A stretch of DNA of 64,000 bases, taken from positions 1 through 64,000 of the forward strand of contig NZ_PVZF01000012.1 in the NCBI RefSeq assembly GCF_003002055.1. The letters are read 5' to 3'. Each line of letters begins with the position of its first letter. Within the stretch, counting starts at the first letter, position 1. The translations under genes and the position numbers were made by a program. The notes under the pieces were generated by a model. The model searched no databases. It was given only the letters and a program-made list of their open reading frames with translations, and had not been told where the DNA came from. Of the stretch, positions 60,759 through 64,000 are shown in pieces. The DNA comes from Kineococcus rhizosphaerae (GTDB lineage: Bacteria > Actinomycetota > Actinomycetes > Actinomycetales > Kineococcaceae).

Positions 60759-62396
60759 ATGGCCGAGCTGACCATCCGCCCGGAGGAGATCCGGGACGCT
60801 CTCGACGCCTTCGTGGCGTCGTACGACCCCGGTACCGCCGCGCGTGAGGAAGTCGGCCGCGTGACCGACGCCGGCGACGGCATCGCCCACGTCGAGGGCC
60901 TGCCCTCGGTCATGGCGAACGAGCTGCTGCGCTTCGAGGACGGGACCCTCGGCCTCGCGCAGAACCTCGACGTCCGCGACATCGGTGTGGTCGTCCTGGG
61001 CGACTACGCCGGCATCGAGGAGGGCCAGGAGGTCCACCGCACGGGTGAGGTCCTCTCCGTGCCCGTCGGTGACGACTTCCTGGGCCGCGTCGTCGACCCG
61101 CTGGGTGCGCCGATCGACGGCCTGGGCCCGATCGAGGCCGAGACCCGTCGTGCGCTGGAGCTGCAGGCCCCCTCGGTCGTGCAGCGCCAGGAGGTCCGCG
61201 AGCCGCTGCAGACCGGCATCAAGGCCATCGACGCCATGATCCCCGTCGGCCGCGGCCAGCGTCAGCTGATCATCGGCGACCGCCAGACCGGCAAGACCGC
61301 GATCGCGATCGACACGATCATCAACCAGAAGGCCAACTGGGCCTCGGGCGACCCGAAGCAGCAGGTCCGCTGCATCTACGTCGCCATCGGCCAGAAGGGC
61401 TCCACGATCGCTTCGGTGAAGCGTTCGCTGGAGGAGGCCGGCGCGATGGAGTACACGACCATCGTCGCGGCCCCCGCCTCCGACCCGGCCGGGTTCAAGT
61501 ACCTCGCGCCCTACACCGGTTCGGCCATCGGCCAGCACTGGATGTACGCCGGCAAGCACGTCCTCATCGTGTTCGACGACCTGTCCAAGCAGGCCGAGGC
61601 CTACCGGGCCGTGTCGCTGCTGCTGCGCCGCCCGCCGGGCCGCGAGGCCTACCCCGGTGACGTCTTCTACCTGCACTCCCGCCTGCTGGAGCGTTGCGCG
61701 AAGCTGTCCGACGAGCTCGGCGCCGGCTCGATGACGGGTCTGCCCTTCATCGAGACCAAGGGCAACGACGTCTCGGCGTACATCCCGACCAACGTCATCT
61801 CCATCACCGACGGCCAGATCTTCCTGCAGTCGGACCTGTTCAACGCCAACCAGCGCCCCGCCATCGACGTCGGCATCTCGGTGTCCCGCGTCGGCGGTGC
61901 CGCGCAGACGAAGGCCATCAAGGGCATCTCGGGCACGCTGAAGCTGGACCTGGCGCAGTACCGGTCGATGCAGGCGTTCGCGATGTTCGCCTCGGACCTG
62001 GACCAGGCCTCCCGCAACCAGCTCGCCCGCGGTGCGCGCCTGGTGGAGCTGCTCAAGCAGCCGCAGTACACGCCCTTCTCCCTCGAGGAGCAGGTCGTCT
62101 CGATCTGGGCGGGCACGACGGGCCAGCTCGACTCCGTCGAGGTCGAGGACATCTCCCGCTTCGAGCGCGAGTTCCTCGAGCACGTCAAGCGCAACCACGC
62201 CGAGCTGATGCAGGGCATCCGCGAGACGAAGCAGTTCTCCGACGGCGCCAAGGACGAGCTGAAGAAGGCCATCGACGCCTTCAAGCCGCAGTTCTCGGCC
62301 GGGGAGACCAGCCACACGGTGCCCGCGGACGAGGACCACGGTCAGACCGACGCGGACGACATCTCGCAGGAGCGGATCACCACCACCAAGCGCTGA
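60759..62396 (+). CDS. atpA: ATP synthase F1 subunit alpha
   Basis: A 545-residue non-catalytic nucleotide-binding subunit. P-loop [15 protein letters not shown], then [16 protein letters not shown] 60759; the GTG at 60726 lies upstream of the ribosome site and is rejected. Confidence 0.97.
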   Translation: MAELTIRPEEIRDALDAFVASYDPGTAAREEVGRVTDAGDGIAHVEGLPSVMANELLRFEDGTLGLAQNLDVRDIGVVVLGDYAGIEEGQEVHRTGEVLSVPVGDDFLGRVVDPLGAPIDGLGPIEAETRRALELQAPSVVQRQEVREPLQTGIKAIDAMIPVGRGQRQLIIGDRQTGKTAIAIDTIINQKANWASGDPKQQVRCIYVAIGQKGSTIASVKRSLEEAGAMEYTTIVAAPASDPAGFKYLAPYTGSAIGQHWMYAGKHVLIVFDDLSKQAEAYRAVSLLLRRPPGREAYPGDVFYLHSRLLERCAKLSDELGAGSMTGLPFIETKGNDVSAYIPTNVISITDGQIFLQSDLFNANQRPAIDVGISVSRVGGAAQTKAIKGISGTLKLDLAQYRSMQAFAMFASDLDQASRNQLARGARLVELLKQPQYTPFSLEEQVVSIWAGTTGQLDSVEVEDISRFEREFLEHVKRNHAELMQGIRETKQFSDGAKDELKKAIDAFKPQFSAGETSHTVPADEDHGQTDADDISQERITTTKR

Positions 62397-62448
62397 GCAG
62401 CGCTGGGGTAGTCGAAGGACCGAGCGGAGCAAGGAAGAGGAGCAGGAC

Positions 62449-64000
<1,552 letters not shown>

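Overview
The window is chromosomal DNA from a very GC-rich, motile actinomycete. The evidence is the near-exclusive G/C third positions, the frequent GTG starts, a fused 2-oxoglutarate decarboxylase (Kgd), a Zn-type L31, a Rho with a large arginine-rich insert, and the block argS-lysA-hom-thrC-thrB-rho-rpmE-prfA-prmC-sua5-wecA-atpIBEFHAGD, which follows the order known from mycobacteria. A Kineococcus-like genus is my best guess, but that is inference. I see no transposase, integrase, phage gene, CRISPR array, rRNA or origin.

Layout. 1-7.6 kb: tail of a superoxide dismutase gene, a polar amino-acid ABC importer, a PhoD-like phosphoesterase, an ATPase, a uridine-kinase-like protein and an SGNH protein. 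7.7-11.5 kb: kgd. 11.6-15.4 kb: a two-component system divergent from a chemoreceptor gene. 15.4-21.7 kb: a GuaB1-type dehydrogenase/reductase, an alpha/beta-fold protein, two CNNM/CorC-type membrane proteins, a PRC-barrel protein and a Thr-rich mucin-like membrane protein. 21.8-30.2 kb: a compact glycan locus (FkbM methyltransferase, a WcbI-type enzyme and six other glycosyltransferase-type genes). 30.3-34.4 kb: NAD kinase and an iron-siderophore-type ABC importer without its binding protein. 34.6-42.4 kb: DEAD-box helicase, an HExxH membrane protein, HrpB helicase, a phosphoribosyltransferase, a flavoprotein, a glutathione peroxidase and an SprT-like protein. 42.5-64 kb: tRNA-Arg(CCG) divergent from argS, then lysine/threonine biosynthesis, transcription and translation termination factors, cell-wall precursor enzymes, and the ATP synthase operon, which runs off the end inside atpD.

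Expression signals have a consistent style. About a dozen genes have a TANNNT box 6-8 nt before a GTG or ATG, the arrangement expected for leaderless mRNAs, and most operon junctions are 4-nt GTGA or ATGA overlaps. I used both facts to choose starts, so many starts lie inside longer open frames.

Most of the window is conserved core metabolism. The least explained parts are the glycan locus with its interleaved antisense gene ends, two upstream mini-ORFs that overlap their downstream starts (one Pro/Ser-rich, before the CNNM pair), a hydrolase-fold trio lacking the serine nucleophile, a membrane protein with an HExxH motif, and a CRP/GlxR-like palindrome on the putative atp promoter. All functional statements rest on motif reading without database searches.
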